Assembly (NCBI GenBank): GCA_017501665.1
Contig: JAFVWM010000005.1
Coordinates: 62,001 to 126,000, forward strand
From: Alphaproteobacteria bacterium
GTDB taxonomy: Bacteria; Pseudomonadota; Alphaproteobacteria; RF32; CAG-239
DNA: 64,000 bases
Direction: 5' to 3'
Part shown: piece by piece, positions 1 through 10,000 of the stretch
Layout of the letters: each line of letters opens with the position of its first letter
How positions within the stretch are numbered: position 1 is the first letter of the stretch
Notes under the pieces: model-generated
What the model was told of the DNA's origin: nothing
What the model saw: the letters and a program-made list of their open reading frames with translations, nothing else
The model's database searches: none
Translations under genes and position numbers: made by a program

Positions 1-411
1 TTTCCAATTTCCTTCCGGAGCAATACTGCAAAGTTTTTTATCAGCAGAATTTATCAATACTATTCCGCCAAAATTCCATAACTCATTACACGCATTATAA
101 TCTGAAATAAGATAGGCCTTTGTACGTTCATACAATCTTTGTTCCATTTTTTTCTTTACGATATTTGATGACAACATAATTCCGGCAATCATAAACAATA
201 AACCGAACATTATTCCGATAAATCCGATCAAAACAAGCCCGATCAGCGAGGGAATTAAAGTCGGAAGAAGCACTTCCCAAGGGTTATAAACCGGAGATGA
301 CGGTATATTTATTTTTGAGCTTATTAAAGCCAATTGCAATTCCTGTTTTTCAAGTGCTGTTTGCAAAGCCTTAAAAGTTAACTTGTCAGCCTTGTTAATT
401 ATTTTTGTCAT
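1..411 (-). CDS. Partial membrane protein of unknown function (C-terminus beyond window)
   Basis: The reading frame opens with an ATG at 411 and is still open at the window edge, giving 137 visible residues. A long hydrophobic stretch at about residues 47-75 (Leu, Ile, Gly, Met-rich, ending near MLSSN) predicts one or two membrane segments. It is followed by a basic, charged region. The start overlaps the end of mltA by 17 nt, so it is probably co-translated with mltA. In many alphaproteobacteria an smr gene follows mltA; this is not an Smr protein. I do not recognise the family. The reality of the gene is supported by the overlap and by codon use like its neighbours. Confidence 0.6.
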   Translation of the reverse strand, partial: MTKIINKADKLTFKALQTALEKQELQLALISSKINIPSSPVYNPWEVLLPTLIPSLIGLVLIGFIGIMFGLLFMIAGIMLSSNIVKKKMEQRLYERTKAYLISDYNACNELWNFGGIVLINSADKKLCSIAPEGNWK

Positions 412-1543
412 TTATAGTCTCCGATTTATTTGGAATTAAAATATAATATTGTCCTTTTGAATTCATTTTACCGGCTTTTTCCAATACATCATCACCGCCT
501 GATCCCCAGAAAAAATCTCCTCGTACTGCTCCTTTTATGGCTCCGCCGATGTCTTGAGCCATAACAAACCTGTTTAACTCCTTATTATCGGGACTTGTTG
601 TTTCAAGCCACAATAACGCTCCCAAAGGAATAATTGTTTTGTCAACCGCCAATGATCTTCCGGCTGTCAAATCAACACCTAAAGCACCTATCGGTCCTTC
701 GGTATCACTTATACGGTGAAATATGTAGCGTTGATTTTCGTTCATTTCATCTTTGGCCGTATCAAAATTTTCTTTAAGCCATTTTTTTATGCTTCCCATT
801 GAAGCTTGCCCTGAAGGAATAAGCTTTTTGGATAATAATATAGAACCAATTCCTTTGAATTCATGTCCGTTACTTTCGAGATATGAAACGCGTATTTTTT
901 TGCCGTTCGGCAATTTGGCAACCGCAGACCCTTGAATCTGCATTATGTATATATCAACATAGTTGTCGCCCCACAAAATAACCGGTGCATTGATGCTTTT
1001 TTCATAAATTTCTTTACGAGTATAATAAGGAATAAGCTTCCCGTTATCAACTCTTCCCAAGATTTTTTTTGACGGCAACTTCTCATCAAATTCTTTCAGA
1101 GTAACTTCAACCAAATCGTATGGTCGTCCATATATCGGATATTTGTAGGTGTTATCTTTGTCATAAGATGCGTTTATTTCGGCTTCGTAATAAGCGGTAA
1201 ACTTGCCTTCGGGCGAGCCTTTATAAGTTACCAGATATGGTGTAAAATTATTTTCGATAAATTCTTTAAATTTTTGCGGATTGATTCCAGCAGATTTTGC
1301 ACATATATCCAAATAATCATTACGATTTATCTTAATTAGCGAATCATCGATATATTCACCTTTCTTTTCGGATATAGCATCACAGCTTTTGCGAAAAGCT
1401 CTATATAATTCAGAAGCATCATCTTTTTCATAACCGAGCAATTCGGAAAAAGAGCTTTTGGTTAAAACAACATCTTCATCTGTTTTTTTTGAACAAGATG
1501 TTAACAAAAGCAGTACAACTATCAAAGATACATATTTTTGCAT
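395..1543 (-). CDS. mltA: Membrane-bound lytic murein transglycosylase A, lipoprotein
   Basis: This 382-residue protein cleaves the MurNAc-GlcNAc bond of peptidoglycan to release 1,6-anhydro muropeptides, acting from the outer membrane. A lipoprotein signal ends with LLTSC at Cys17. An MltA barrel region follows (YYEAEINAS, GSPEGKFTAYYEA). A C-terminal 3D domain carries the AQDIGGAIKG and GDFFWGSG motifs; D331 of DIGGAI is the probable catalytic acid by family knowledge. The start ATG overlaps the stop of the Tim44-like gene by one base (TAATG), so translation is coupled. With ldcA, the Mur ligase and anmK elsewhere in the window it forms part of murein turnover. The family call is firm. Confidence 0.93.
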   Translation of the reverse strand: MQKYVSLIVVLLLLTSCSKKTDEDVVLTKSSFSELLGYEKDDASELYRAFRKSCDAISEKKGEYIDDSLIKINRNDYLDICAKSAGINPQKFKEFIENNFTPYLVTYKGSPEGKFTAYYEAEINASYDKDNTYKYPIYGRPYDLVEVTLKEFDEKLPSKKILGRVDNGKLIPYYTRKEIYEKSINAPVILWGDNYVDIYIMQIQGSAVAKLPNGKKIRVSYLESNGHEFKGIGSILLSKKLIPSGQASMGSIKKWLKENFDTAKDEMNENQRYIFHRISDTEGPIGALGVDLTAGRSLAVDKTIIPLGALLWLETTSPDNKELNRFVMAQDIGGAIKGAVRGDFFWGSGGDDVLEKAGKMNSKGQYYILIPNKSETINDKNN

Positions 1544-2205
1544 TATTTTTTAGTAGATACCAATACCCAATTTAAAGTTTTTGCATCAATAGCTTTTTCA
1601 AAAGTCCACACATCTGTAATGGTTTGAATATAGTTTTCGTCACCTTCAATAATTTCATTATCTTTATTGCGCAACAAATTTACTTGCTCGCTGACAAATT
1701 CGACAGCAATCAGTACTTTATTCTTTTCGGTTACTGAAGCTTTTATGATATCAACCTTTTCAAAACAAATAAAATCCGTCTCGGCCGTAATTTGATCTTC
1801 TTTACGTTGATTAATTATTTTTTGCATTTTATTAAATATCGAAGTACTGACCAACATCTTTAAGGTTTCAATATCTCCTTTGTTAAAAGCTTCGGTAATC
1901 ACTTGAAAAGCCTTTTTGGCACCGGAAATAAAACTGTCTTTTTTAAAATCGGGAATCGTTACCAACACAGCATCAATTTCGTTTAACGGAACAGAATCGA
2001 CAGGAACAAGCTCTTCTATCTTAGAAGAATCAAGTTTTAACTCTTTTTCGGCTTCGGTTTTGAGCAGATTATACAATTTTTCAGCACCTTCACGACTGAG
2101 CTTAACCTTTTTGGTCTCAGTATCGGGGCGTGTACCCAGCACTCGCCACAAGCGTTGAAATATCAAAGCAACAACAACTATCAAAACTATAATGTCTAAA
2201 TTCAT
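1543..2205 (-). CDS. Tim44-like domain membrane protein
   Basis: This 220-residue protein has a single N-terminal membrane helix (about residues 3-18, rich in Ile, Val, Leu) followed by a soluble Tim44-like domain at about 80-218. I chose the ATG at 2205 because AAGGAGAATATT stands directly before it; the longer open frame to 2247 lacks a ribosome site. Alphaproteobacterial Tim44/TimA-type proteins commonly sit upstream of mltA and divergent from secB, which is the arrangement here. A role in inner-membrane or periplasmic protein handling is inferred from that context and family; the biochemical activity is not established by the sequence. Confidence 0.8.
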   Translation of the reverse strand: MNLDIIVLIVVVALIFQRLWRVLGTRPDTETKKVKLSREGAEKLYNLLKTEAEKELKLDSSKIEELVPVDSVPLNEIDAVLVTIPDFKKDSFISGAKKAFQVITEAFNKGDIETLKMLVSTSIFNKMQKIINQRKEDQITAETDFICFEKVDIIKASVTEKNKVLIAVEFVSEQVNLLRNKDNEIIEGDENYIQTITDVWTFEKAIDAKTLNWVLVSTKK

Positions 2206-2349
2206 AATATTCTCCTTATTCGTTTCTATAATATAACTGCCAAACATTCTTTTATCAACTATTTATTATCATTTGACCTAAACAAATTTTATGTGTAATA
2301 CTTTTACAGAGATATTTTTTTGAAAGATTGGGTTTTAAGGAGAAAATTT

Positions 2350-2781
2350 ATGGAAACGAAACAACCACCCGTTATGATAAACAGTCAATACATTAAAGAT
2401 TTATCCATGGAGATTCCTCATGCTCCTCACATTTTTAAGAAATTAAACGAAAATGCACCTAAGATTGACATCGAGGTTAACCTCGAAACGACCAAATTGG
2501 AAGAAAACGTATATAATGTTATGATGAATGTTACGATGAATGGTGATATTCCTGATGAAAAAGCTTTTATATTAGAGCTTTCTTATGGTGCCGTTGTATC
2601 ATTAAATATACCTGAAGAACATCGTGAACCTGTTCTTATGATAGAAATTCCGCATATGCTTTATCCTTTTGTCAGACAAATTATTGCCAATACCTTAACT
2701 AATGCGGGATTACCTCCTCTGATGCTAAACCCGATTGATTTTATGGCTATGTACAACGCTAAAAAAGCAAAAGAGCAATAA
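2350..2781 (+). CDS. secB: Protein-export chaperone SecB
   Basis: This 143-residue cytosolic chaperone holds preproteins unfolded and delivers them to SecA. The beta-sheet core (about residues 10-110) shows QYIKDLSMEIPHAP and the conserved segment ending in MLYPFVRQIIANTL and the GLPPLMLNPIDF motif typical of SecB. The ATG at 2350 is preceded by AAGGAGAAAATTT, so the upstream extension from 2320 was rejected. It is divergent from the Tim44-like/mltA genes, a common alphaproteobacterial layout. A strong terminator follows. Confidence 0.96.
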   Translation: METKQPPVMINSQYIKDLSMEIPHAPHIFKKLNENAPKIDIEVNLETTKLEENVYNVMMNVTMNGDIPDEKAFILELSYGAVVSLNIPEEHREPVLMIEIPHMLYPFVRQIIANTLTNAGLPPLMLNPIDFMAMYNAKKAKEQ

Positions 2782-2798
2782 AGTTGTATTACAAAATA

Positions 2799-2836
2799 AA
2801 AAAATACCTCCCTGCAAACTAACGGGGAGGTATTTT
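2799..2836. terminator. Bidirectional Rho-independent terminator
   Basis: An inverted repeat (ATACCTCCC and GGGAGGTAT arms) flanked by A- and T-rich runs lies between the convergent secB and the 1330-residue gene. It can serve both strands. Confidence 0.85.
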
Positions 2837-2840
2837 TATT

Positions 2841-5800
2841 TTATCTTGTCGACTGCGCCCGTGAAATTACCGGACTATGCTGAGCTGTATTGTTTTTTGC
2901 CTCTACGGCTTTTACAACCTTTTCAGTAAAGTCAGTATGTAAATCAACTTTCATATCTACATTTTCTTTTCTGAGAGCTAAGTTAACCAGATTTTGAGTG
3001 ATTTCGCTACTCTTTGTATCTAAAACCACCGGTTTTCCATCAAGGGTTGTTGTTGCTTTACCGTTGGCAATTGTAACAAGCATTTGTTTGTTATCTGTAG
3101 TCATAATGCCTACCGAATAGCTTCCGTCTTCAGCCATAGATGTTTCCGGCATAACCCTCAAATTGTAGTTAACACTGGTCGGTTCGGCAACAGCAATACG
3201 AGTGACACCTTCAACACCTTTTATTTCCAAGATAGCTTTTCCATCCTTAATATCAACACATGTCATCTCGGTACCTTCGGACATGATTTGAGTTTTTTGT
3301 TCGGCGGTCAGTGTTACTTGTTCAGTAGATATTCTAGGGGTTGCAAATTCTGCACCCTCAGCCGGAGCTTTCGGGTTGGCAGTATCTTCAATTACGCTAG
3401 AATAGTATGCCTCTTTCTTACGCCTAATTTTTTCGGTTAACTCAACATCCTCAACAGCTTTTTGTTCATCTCCGTCAAGTGAAGTAAAATTGATGTTGGT
3501 GTTTTTTGACATTTTTTCCATTAGAGCTTCGGAAGATGCTTTATCGATAACTATTTCTTTTCCACCGATTAAGAAATGACCGACAGATTCTGTTTCACCT
3601 TCTTTCGGCGCATCGATGACAACTCTTATATCCCTACCGTTCTTAAATTCATACAAATAGGTAACAGATCCGTCATCCTCTTTTATAACATTTGTCGGGA
3701 CATCAGGTAGTTTATCTATAATTTGAGTCACATCCGTTGCATTGTGTAATTCAACTTGTATACCTCTTCTGCCTTCGGCTAATACATCTTCATAACCTTC
3801 TTCGGTAACTTTTACGCCATCTTTATCCCAAACTTGATCTGTACCACCTTCAAAGCCTTTAATTTTTCCGTTGACGGTGTCGAGATCAACATCATAATAA
3901 CTGCCTTTACCTGACTTAATTGCTGTTCCTCGGGCATAAGGATCTTGCATATTTACACTCATCTCTTCTTTGGGTGCAATAACGTCGTGTTCAGCAATAG
4001 TGGCTATGTCTTCGCTATCGGCAAATTCTTCAGGATCGGTACAGTCACAAGGGGGCTCTTGATTCGGCTCCGGATCAATTTTCGGCTCCGGATCAATTTT
4101 CGGCTCCGGATCAGAATCACATCCGCAATCAACACTGTTTTTTACATATACGCTGGAAATTTTACCGGTTCCGCCTTCACAATCAATATTTGCACCAACG
4201 GCATGCGTAACATTTGCAGTTCTTACCGGTAATGTTACGGTTTCCCCGTTTTCTAATTGGACGTCAACAACTTGTTGTTTTCCGAAATAATTACCGAAAT
4301 TAGGCATTGATGTAACACAAGGATTTCCATTGTCGTCAAATATCACACATTGGCTTGTGCCTCTGTCATATCTGATGGTGTTTAACGTTTCGGCAACAAT
4401 TTGTTTTTCGGCATCGCTGGGATGAAAATCTTCACACATTAAGTCTTTTATTATCAGTTCTATACCTTTCTTCTGCTCAATCGGAGCCAGTTGCATAAGA
4501 CGAGTGAGCTTATCGACGTATTCTACCGGAGACATTCCCTCAGGGCAAGACTCTACCTGACCATTTTGAATGGCGTTGTAAAAGCCTTGAACAATGCCTT
4601 TTTCAGAACCTGCAAAATCACCGGAAACATGATAACCATTCTCTTTAAAACGACCAATATATTTGTTAATTTCAGCATTTTCCCATTTTTTGTGAGAATT
4701 TAAGAACATCTTTTTGTGATCATTATCTAAATCATTGATATCAATGCTTTTGGTTGTGGTTGTTTTTACTTCGGGTGTTGTTTCTGTTTCAGGTGTTTTT
4801 ACTTCGGGTGTTGTTTCTGTTTCAGGTGTTTCTGCTTCGGGTGTTGTTTCTGTTTCAGGTGTTTCTGCTTCGGGTGTTGTTTCTGTTTCAGGTGTCACGA
4901 CGTCATTAGTTTCTACCACCTCTTCAACGGGGGTTTCATCACTGCCGTCAAATATGCCTTTTACTTTTTCGGTTACTTCAGTCAGTTTATCGTTAAGTGA
5001 TGCGGTATCTAAAACACCTTCTTGAACACCAAGCTTTACGGCATCACCAATCAAAGCACCGGCAACAACCGAGCCTAAGGTTATTTTATCTTGTCTTAAA
5101 TAACCCTCTGTGGCTTGTAATGATTTATAATTTACGGCTGAATATGTTTCGGCCAATTTTTCGGCAGCTGTTTTTCTTTTAAATATACTCTTTGCTAATG
5201 AGGCTGACTTGCCGACAACCATTGCTCCTTGGCGAACAAGTGTTCTTGTCCATCCGCCTACGCCCCCAAAACCTAAGGAAGCTGTTATACCTCCGACTAC
5301 GGCACCTTCAACAGTACGCCAAGCTGCACGTTCTTTGAATCCCGGTTCTAAATATTTTTGTTCCTTTGCACGTTTCCAATTCTTTAAGCGGTATGCCCAT
5401 TTATTTTTAAATCCGGTAATATTTCTCTCACGCATTTCGGCAGATAACTTATCCCAAACAGGCGCAACCCATGCATTTGCGGCAGTCCAACCGGCATAAA
5501 CAGCTGCACCGGCAGCAATAACGGCCGTAGCTCCTGATGCCATAGCCATAGCAGATCCGCCAAACATAGCCATATTAACGGCAATCTTTTTCCATCCACC
5601 TTGTTTTACAACATTGTTATAAGCTGCTTTAACAACATTTTTTACCTTAGCAAAAAACGGAAGCTTTGATCTGTCTACTTGCTTTAAATCAAGCATTCTC
5701 TCGGTGTGAACTGTTTCTTTGCTGAGTTGATGCGTGTCCAAATTAACGGCTGCAGGAGAAATCCTTTTTGTTCCGTTCATTACCTCTTTGATATCATCGA

Positions 5801-6833
5801 GTAAATCATCACTATTATCATATTCGGCACGACCTGTTTCACTATTGATAAAAATTCCTCCAGTGGTGTTCGGCGAACTGGCAAGTCCTGCTACAATAAC
5901 ACTGCGAGAGAAGTTATCCGCGATAATATTTTTAAACTTAGCTTCAATTTCTTCTCTGCTTACACCTTTGGGAAGTAAATCAGGATTTCTTAAAACATCT
6001 TGAGTAGCACGTTGTAAAGCATTGGCCATAAGCTGTTGATTATAGGCATTGGTCAAATTTTTCTTGCTTGCCTCATCCGAACCGTCAGGAAACTCATATG
6101 CTATGGAATTTGCCAATTCCGAACATTCGCTAAACAGAGGATTAAGAACCCTTTTACCATCCTTTTCAACATATACATCAACGGATATAATATTGTCATT
6201 TAATTTTTTGTCAGCTGCTTCAATGCTTTCTTTAGTTGCTTCTTTCCATCCGGTTTGCACCATTATGCTTGATAAAAATTTATTTCTGGCATCTTCACTG
6301 ACATTGTTCAAAGCACCTGCCTGCTCGGCCATATAAAAACGATCTATAACATTTTGAGAGAATGCTTTGGAAGATGTTAAACCGGTTTCTATTTTTTTGG
6401 TTATTACGGTATCTATTGCTTCAACATTTTTGTATGCCGGAGAACTTCTTAATTCGTCATTCAATTTTGATGCAGATACTTTTAAGATTGTGGTCAGTGT
6501 TTTAATATCAAAGCATTCTGCCAAAGGGTCTAAACCTTCTTTAGTGTCGTAAGCTTCAACCTTTTTAACAAATGATGAATATATATTTTCATAATTAATC
6601 TCTACCTTTTCATTTTCAGGCTTCTCATTATGCTCAACAACAACATTTAAATTTCCGAGTGTGTCATATATTGTTTCGGTATCATCAAGATTTATCAATT
6701 TTTCGGCGGCAATTTTAGCAATTTTTGCCTTTTTGTCTTTTGGTGCGCTGAGATATAAACTGCGGATATTTAAACCGCTAAGTTTTCTCAACTCTTCTTC
6801 GTTATCATATTCATCAGCCCATACTAAACTCAT
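2841..6833 (-). CDS. Very large protein of unknown function with internal repeats and hydrophobic segments
   Basis: A single 1330-residue frame. I chose the ATG at 6833 (MSLVWADE) because GGGAGAGAAAATT precedes it; the longer frame begins at a TTG inside that ribosome site. No export signal is visible. The N-terminal 400 residues are charged and helical. A glycine/alanine-rich hydrophobic block lies at about 414-454, with a second at about 503-523. Residues about 646-690 hold four 11-residue repeats of TPETETTPEAE type. About 906-923 hold three DPEPKI units, flanked by CGCD and CDC clusters. The C-terminal third is acidic and Lys/Thr/Val rich. It stands alone between two terminators. I do not recognise the family. 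A surface, structural or secreted effector-like protein is conceivable, but nothing here proves it. Confidence 0.85.
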   Translation of the reverse strand: MSLVWADEYDNEEELRKLSGLNIRSLYLSAPKDKKAKIAKIAAEKLINLDDTETIYDTLGNLNVVVEHNEKPENEKVEINYENIYSSFVKKVEAYDTKEGLDPLAECFDIKTLTTILKVSASKLNDELRSSPAYKNVEAIDTVITKKIETGLTSSKAFSQNVIDRFYMAEQAGALNNVSEDARNKFLSSIMVQTGWKEATKESIEAADKKLNDNIISVDVYVEKDGKRVLNPLFSECSELANSIAYEFPDGSDEASKKNLTNAYNQQLMANALQRATQDVLRNPDLLPKGVSREEIEAKFKNIIADNFSRSVIVAGLASSPNTTGGIFINSETGRAEYDNSDDLLDDIKEVMNGTKRISPAAVNLDTHQLSKETVHTERMLDLKQVDRSKLPFFAKVKNVVKAAYNNVVKQGGWKKIAVNMAMFGGSAMAMASGATAVIAAGAAVYAGWTAANAWVAPVWDKLSAEMRERNITGFKNKWAYRLKNWKRAKEQKYLEPGFKERAAWRTVEGAVVGGITASLGFGGVGGWTRTLVRQGAMVVGKSASLAKSIFKRKTAAEKLAETYSAVNYKSLQATEGYLRQDKITLGSVVAGALIGDAVKLGVQEGVLDTASLNDKLTEVTEKVKGIFDGSDETPVEEVVETNDVVTPETETTPEAETPETETTPEAETPETETTPEVKTPETETTPEVKTTTTKSIDINDLDNDHKKMFLNSHKKWENAEINKYIGRFKENGYHVSGDFAGSEKGIVQGFYNAIQNGQVESCPEGMSPVEYVDKLTRLMQLAPIEQKKGIELIIKDLMCEDFHPSDAEKQIVAETLNTIRYDRGTSQCVIFDDNGNPCVTSMPNFGNYFGKQQVVDVQLENGETVTLPVRTANVTHAVGANIDCEGGTGKISSVYVKNSVDCGCDSDPEPKIDPEPKIDPEPNQEPPCDCTDPEEFADSEDIATIAEHDVIAPKEEMSVNMQDPYARGTAIKSGKGSYYDVDLDTVNGKIKGFEGGTDQVWDKDGVKVTEEGYEDVLAEGRRGIQVELHNATDVTQIIDKLPDVPTNVIKEDDGSVTYLYEFKNGRDIRVVIDAPKEGETESVGHFLIGGKEIVIDKASSEALMEKMSKNTNINFTSLDGDEQKAVEDVELTEKIRRKKEAYYSSVIEDTANPKAPAEGAEFATPRISTEQVTLTAEQKTQIMSEGTEMTCVDIKDGKAILEIKGVEGVTRIAVAEPTSVNYNLRVMPETSMAEDGSYSVGIMTTDNKQMLVTIANGKATTTLDGKPVVLDTKSSEITQNLVNLALRKENVDMKVDLHTDFTEKVVKAVEAKNNTAQHSPVISRAQSTR
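4063..4116 (-). repeat. Three 18-bp tandem repeats (DPEPKI units) in the 1330-residue gene
   Basis: The unit TTCGGCTCCGGATCAATT occurs twice exactly and a third time with its last bases changed. It encodes Asp-Pro-Glu-Pro-Lys-Ile linkers next to Cys clusters, probably a flexible spacer. Confidence 0.9.
4763..4894 (-). repeat. Four 33-bp tandem repeats encoding a Thr/Glu/Pro linker
   Basis: Four consecutive 33-base units differ only at a few positions: the first two encode the EVK variant and the last two the EAE variant. In protein they give an 11-residue T-P-E-T-E-T-T-P-E repeat. Because they are near-identical in DNA, copy number is likely to vary between strains by slippage or recombination. 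Confidence 0.95.
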
Positions 6834-7002
6834 AATTTTCTCTCCCAAAAAGATAGAATTCTTAAAATTATTTTGGATAATACACTATTTTTAACTCACT
6901 TGCAAGCGTTTTTTTGTCAAAATTTTGTACCTTTCAAAAAATCTTATTATTTTTTTATTATTTTATTATATAAAAGGTTAATTTGTAGTTTCTTTTTAGT
7001 AC

Positions 7003-7032
7003 AAAAAAACTCTCCCGCAGGAGAGTTTTTTT
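7003..7032 (-). terminator. Rho-independent terminator of ileS
   Basis: ACTCTCC-CGCA-GGAGAGT hairpin with a T run on both strands, just after the ileS stop. It may also act on the other strand. Confidence 0.88.
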
Positions 7033-7048
7033 CGGTTTTTGTGTATTT

Positions 7049-10000
7049 TTAAGCAACCTTGGCATCGTAGCAAATATCGGCACCTTCGATAATATCTTTT
7101 GTACCGTTTATGCAACTGTTATTTACTTTAACAGCCAAAACTTGTTCGGTAATATATGACTTGTTTTCATCCAAAGCCAAAGCCAATTCCGAATTAGAGG
7201 TAGAATAAGACAATTCTATTCTGTCGGAAATGTTAAAATCTTTGTCTTTGCGCAAGGTTTGAACAAGACGAACAAAGTCACGAGCCATACCCTCACGTTT
7301 CAGTTCAGGTGTAACATTGGTATCGAGGGTTACCAAAGCTTTATTATCGGCAAAAGCACGTCCGACAACACCGTCTTTCATATCAAGGCGAACTTCAAAT
7401 AAATCATTTTTTAAACTTTGACCGCCGATTGAGAGTGTGCCGTCATCATTTAGTGTCCATTGACCTTGTTTATAGGCAGCCATAACAGCGCTCATATCTT
7501 TGCCCAAAGCTTTACCCAAAAGCGGAGTATACAAATATATCTTCTTTTCGGCATAAGCAGACAAATTATTGTCAAACAAAACTTCTTTAACATTAAGCTC
7601 GTCTTTAATAATGTCGCAATAAGCATCCGAAAGTTGACGTCCGACAACAGTCAAGGATTTTAACGGCAGACGATTACGCAAATTCTTTTCTTCACGAATA
7701 AACTTGCCGGCAGAACACAAATCTTGCAAGAAATCCATATCTTCAACCAAGTCTTTATCAAACTTAACTTCCGAGAGCACCGGATAATCAGTCAAATGAA
7801 CAGATTCTTCCTTCGTTAAGTTCTTGTATATATATTCGGTGACAAAAGGCAAAAGCGGAGCAGCTATTTTGCACAAATTTATCAGTACGGTATACAAAAC
7901 ATCAAAAGCTTGTGTATCTCCTTCCCAGAAACGATCTCTTGTTCGGCGAATATACCAGTTATTCAGCACTTCAATGAAAGAAGCTATTTCATTGCAAGCA
8001 ACCGCTACATCATAAGTTTCGATTCCATTTCTTGCCACATCGGCCAAATTTTTGAGTTTTGACAAGATATAGTTGTCAATAGCTTCATTTGAAGTATAAA
8101 CTTCTTTAGCCTTATAGCTTTCGGCATTAGCATACAAAGTAAAGAAATAAAAAGCATTCCACAGCGGAATTAGTGCCGAACGAGAAGCTTTGGCAATTTC
8201 TTTACCTTCTTTATCAACGGCCAAGTTACCGCCTTTTAATACCGGAGAAGAAACCAAGAACCAACGAAGCGAGTCTGAACCGATGGTCTCTAAAATTTCG
8301 TTAGGATCCGGATAGTTTTTCAAACGTTTTGAAAGTTTTTGTCCGCCTTCGGCCATCAGTAAACCGGTGCAAACACAGTTTTTGAATGCCGGACGATTGT
8401 GAAGTGCAGTTGACAATACGGTCAATGTGTAGAACCAACCTCTGGTTTGATCCATAGCTTCAACAATAAAGTCTGCCGGAAAATGACTTTCAAACCAGTC
8501 TTTGTTTTCAAACGGATAATGCACTTGGGCATAAGGCATAGAGCCTGATTCGAACCAACAGTCAAATACATCGGATACACGGCGCATCATGGTTTTGCCC
8601 GTCGGATCATCAGGGTTCGGGTAAACCACATCATCAATATAGGGTTTATGTAAGTCATTTACTTCAAAACCTGTTTTTTCTTTAATTTCGGCAACTGAGC
8701 CAAACACATCTACTCTGGGGAATGCCGGATTATCAGATTTCCAAACCGGAATTGGTGTACCCCAAAAACGATTACGAGAAATTGACCAATCACGAGCACC
8801 CTCAAGCCATTTACCGAAACGACCGTCTTTAATATGATCGGGAACCCAGTTAATCTCTTGGTTGTTTTTAACCATTTCATCTCTAAAGTCGGTTACACGA
8901 ACAAACCAAGATGACATTGCTTTATAAATAAGCGGTGTATCGGTACGCCAGCAGAACGGATAAGAGTGTGTGTATTGTTCTTTTTTGACCAAAAGGCCTT
9001 TTTCTTTAAGCCATTGCATAATCGGCTCATTGGTTTCGAAAACTTGTTTACCCTCATAATCCGACACTTCTGCAGTAAATTTACCGGCCTCGTCAACAGG
9101 GCAAACAACCGGAAAATGTTCATCAACCGCACGACAAACATCAAAGTCATCTTGACCAAAACCGGGAGCAATATGAACAACGCCGGTACCGTCTTCGGTT
9201 GACACAAATTCACCTGACAATACCTTGAAACATCCTTTTTCTTTTAAGTGCTTAAAGTATGGGAACATCGGTTCATAGCTCATACCGACCAAATCAGATC
9301 CTTTCATAGATCCGACTTCAACAGCTTTTTCAAGTTGCTTTTTATAGCGACCAAGCAATGCTCGTCCGATAATATATTTTTGACCGTCTTCTTCCATGAC
9401 AACATAGTCAATATCTTTACCTACCGCCAACATAAGGTTTGAAGGCAAAGTCCAAGGTGTTGTGGTCCAAACAAGGATTTTCATACCGTTTTCAAGCTTA
9501 AACATAACAGTAATGGCATTATCGGTTTTTTCTTGATATCCTTGATTTACCTCAAAGTTTGAAAGTGGAGTTTCTGCTGCCCAAGAATATGGCAAAACGC
9601 GATAATCTTCATAAACCAAACCTTTTTCCCAAAGTTGTTTGAAGTTGTTAATTACACTTTCCATAAAAGACAAATCCATTGTCTTATAATCGTGATTAAA
9701 ATCAACCCAACGTCCGATACGCTTGAATGTATCAACCCAAAGATTAGAGTATTTCAAAACGTCGGAACGGCAGAAATTATTAAATTTTTCAATACCGTAT
9801 TCTTCAATTTGTTTACGTCCGGAAACTCCGAGTTGTTTTTCAGCAGACATTTCAGCCGGCAATCCATGGCAGTCCCAACCTAAACGGCGTTCAACTTTCT
9901 TGCCGTTCATGGTTTGAAAACGAGCAATTACATCTTTGACATAAGACACCATGATGTGTCCATAGTGAGGAGTGCCATTGGCAAACGGAGGACCGTCATA

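Noticed and set aside
2206..2247. Longer N-terminus for the Tim44-like protein
   Set aside because: The ribosome site AAGGAG lies inside this stretch directly before the ATG at 2205.
4763..4894. CRISPR-like regular repeats
   Set aside because: The units are directly tandem without spacers and encode an in-frame linker.
4735..5025. A 96-codon plus-strand frame rich in Val/Ser repeats
   Set aside because: It is the antisense reading of the 33-bp coding repeats in the 1330-residue gene; it has no ribosome site.
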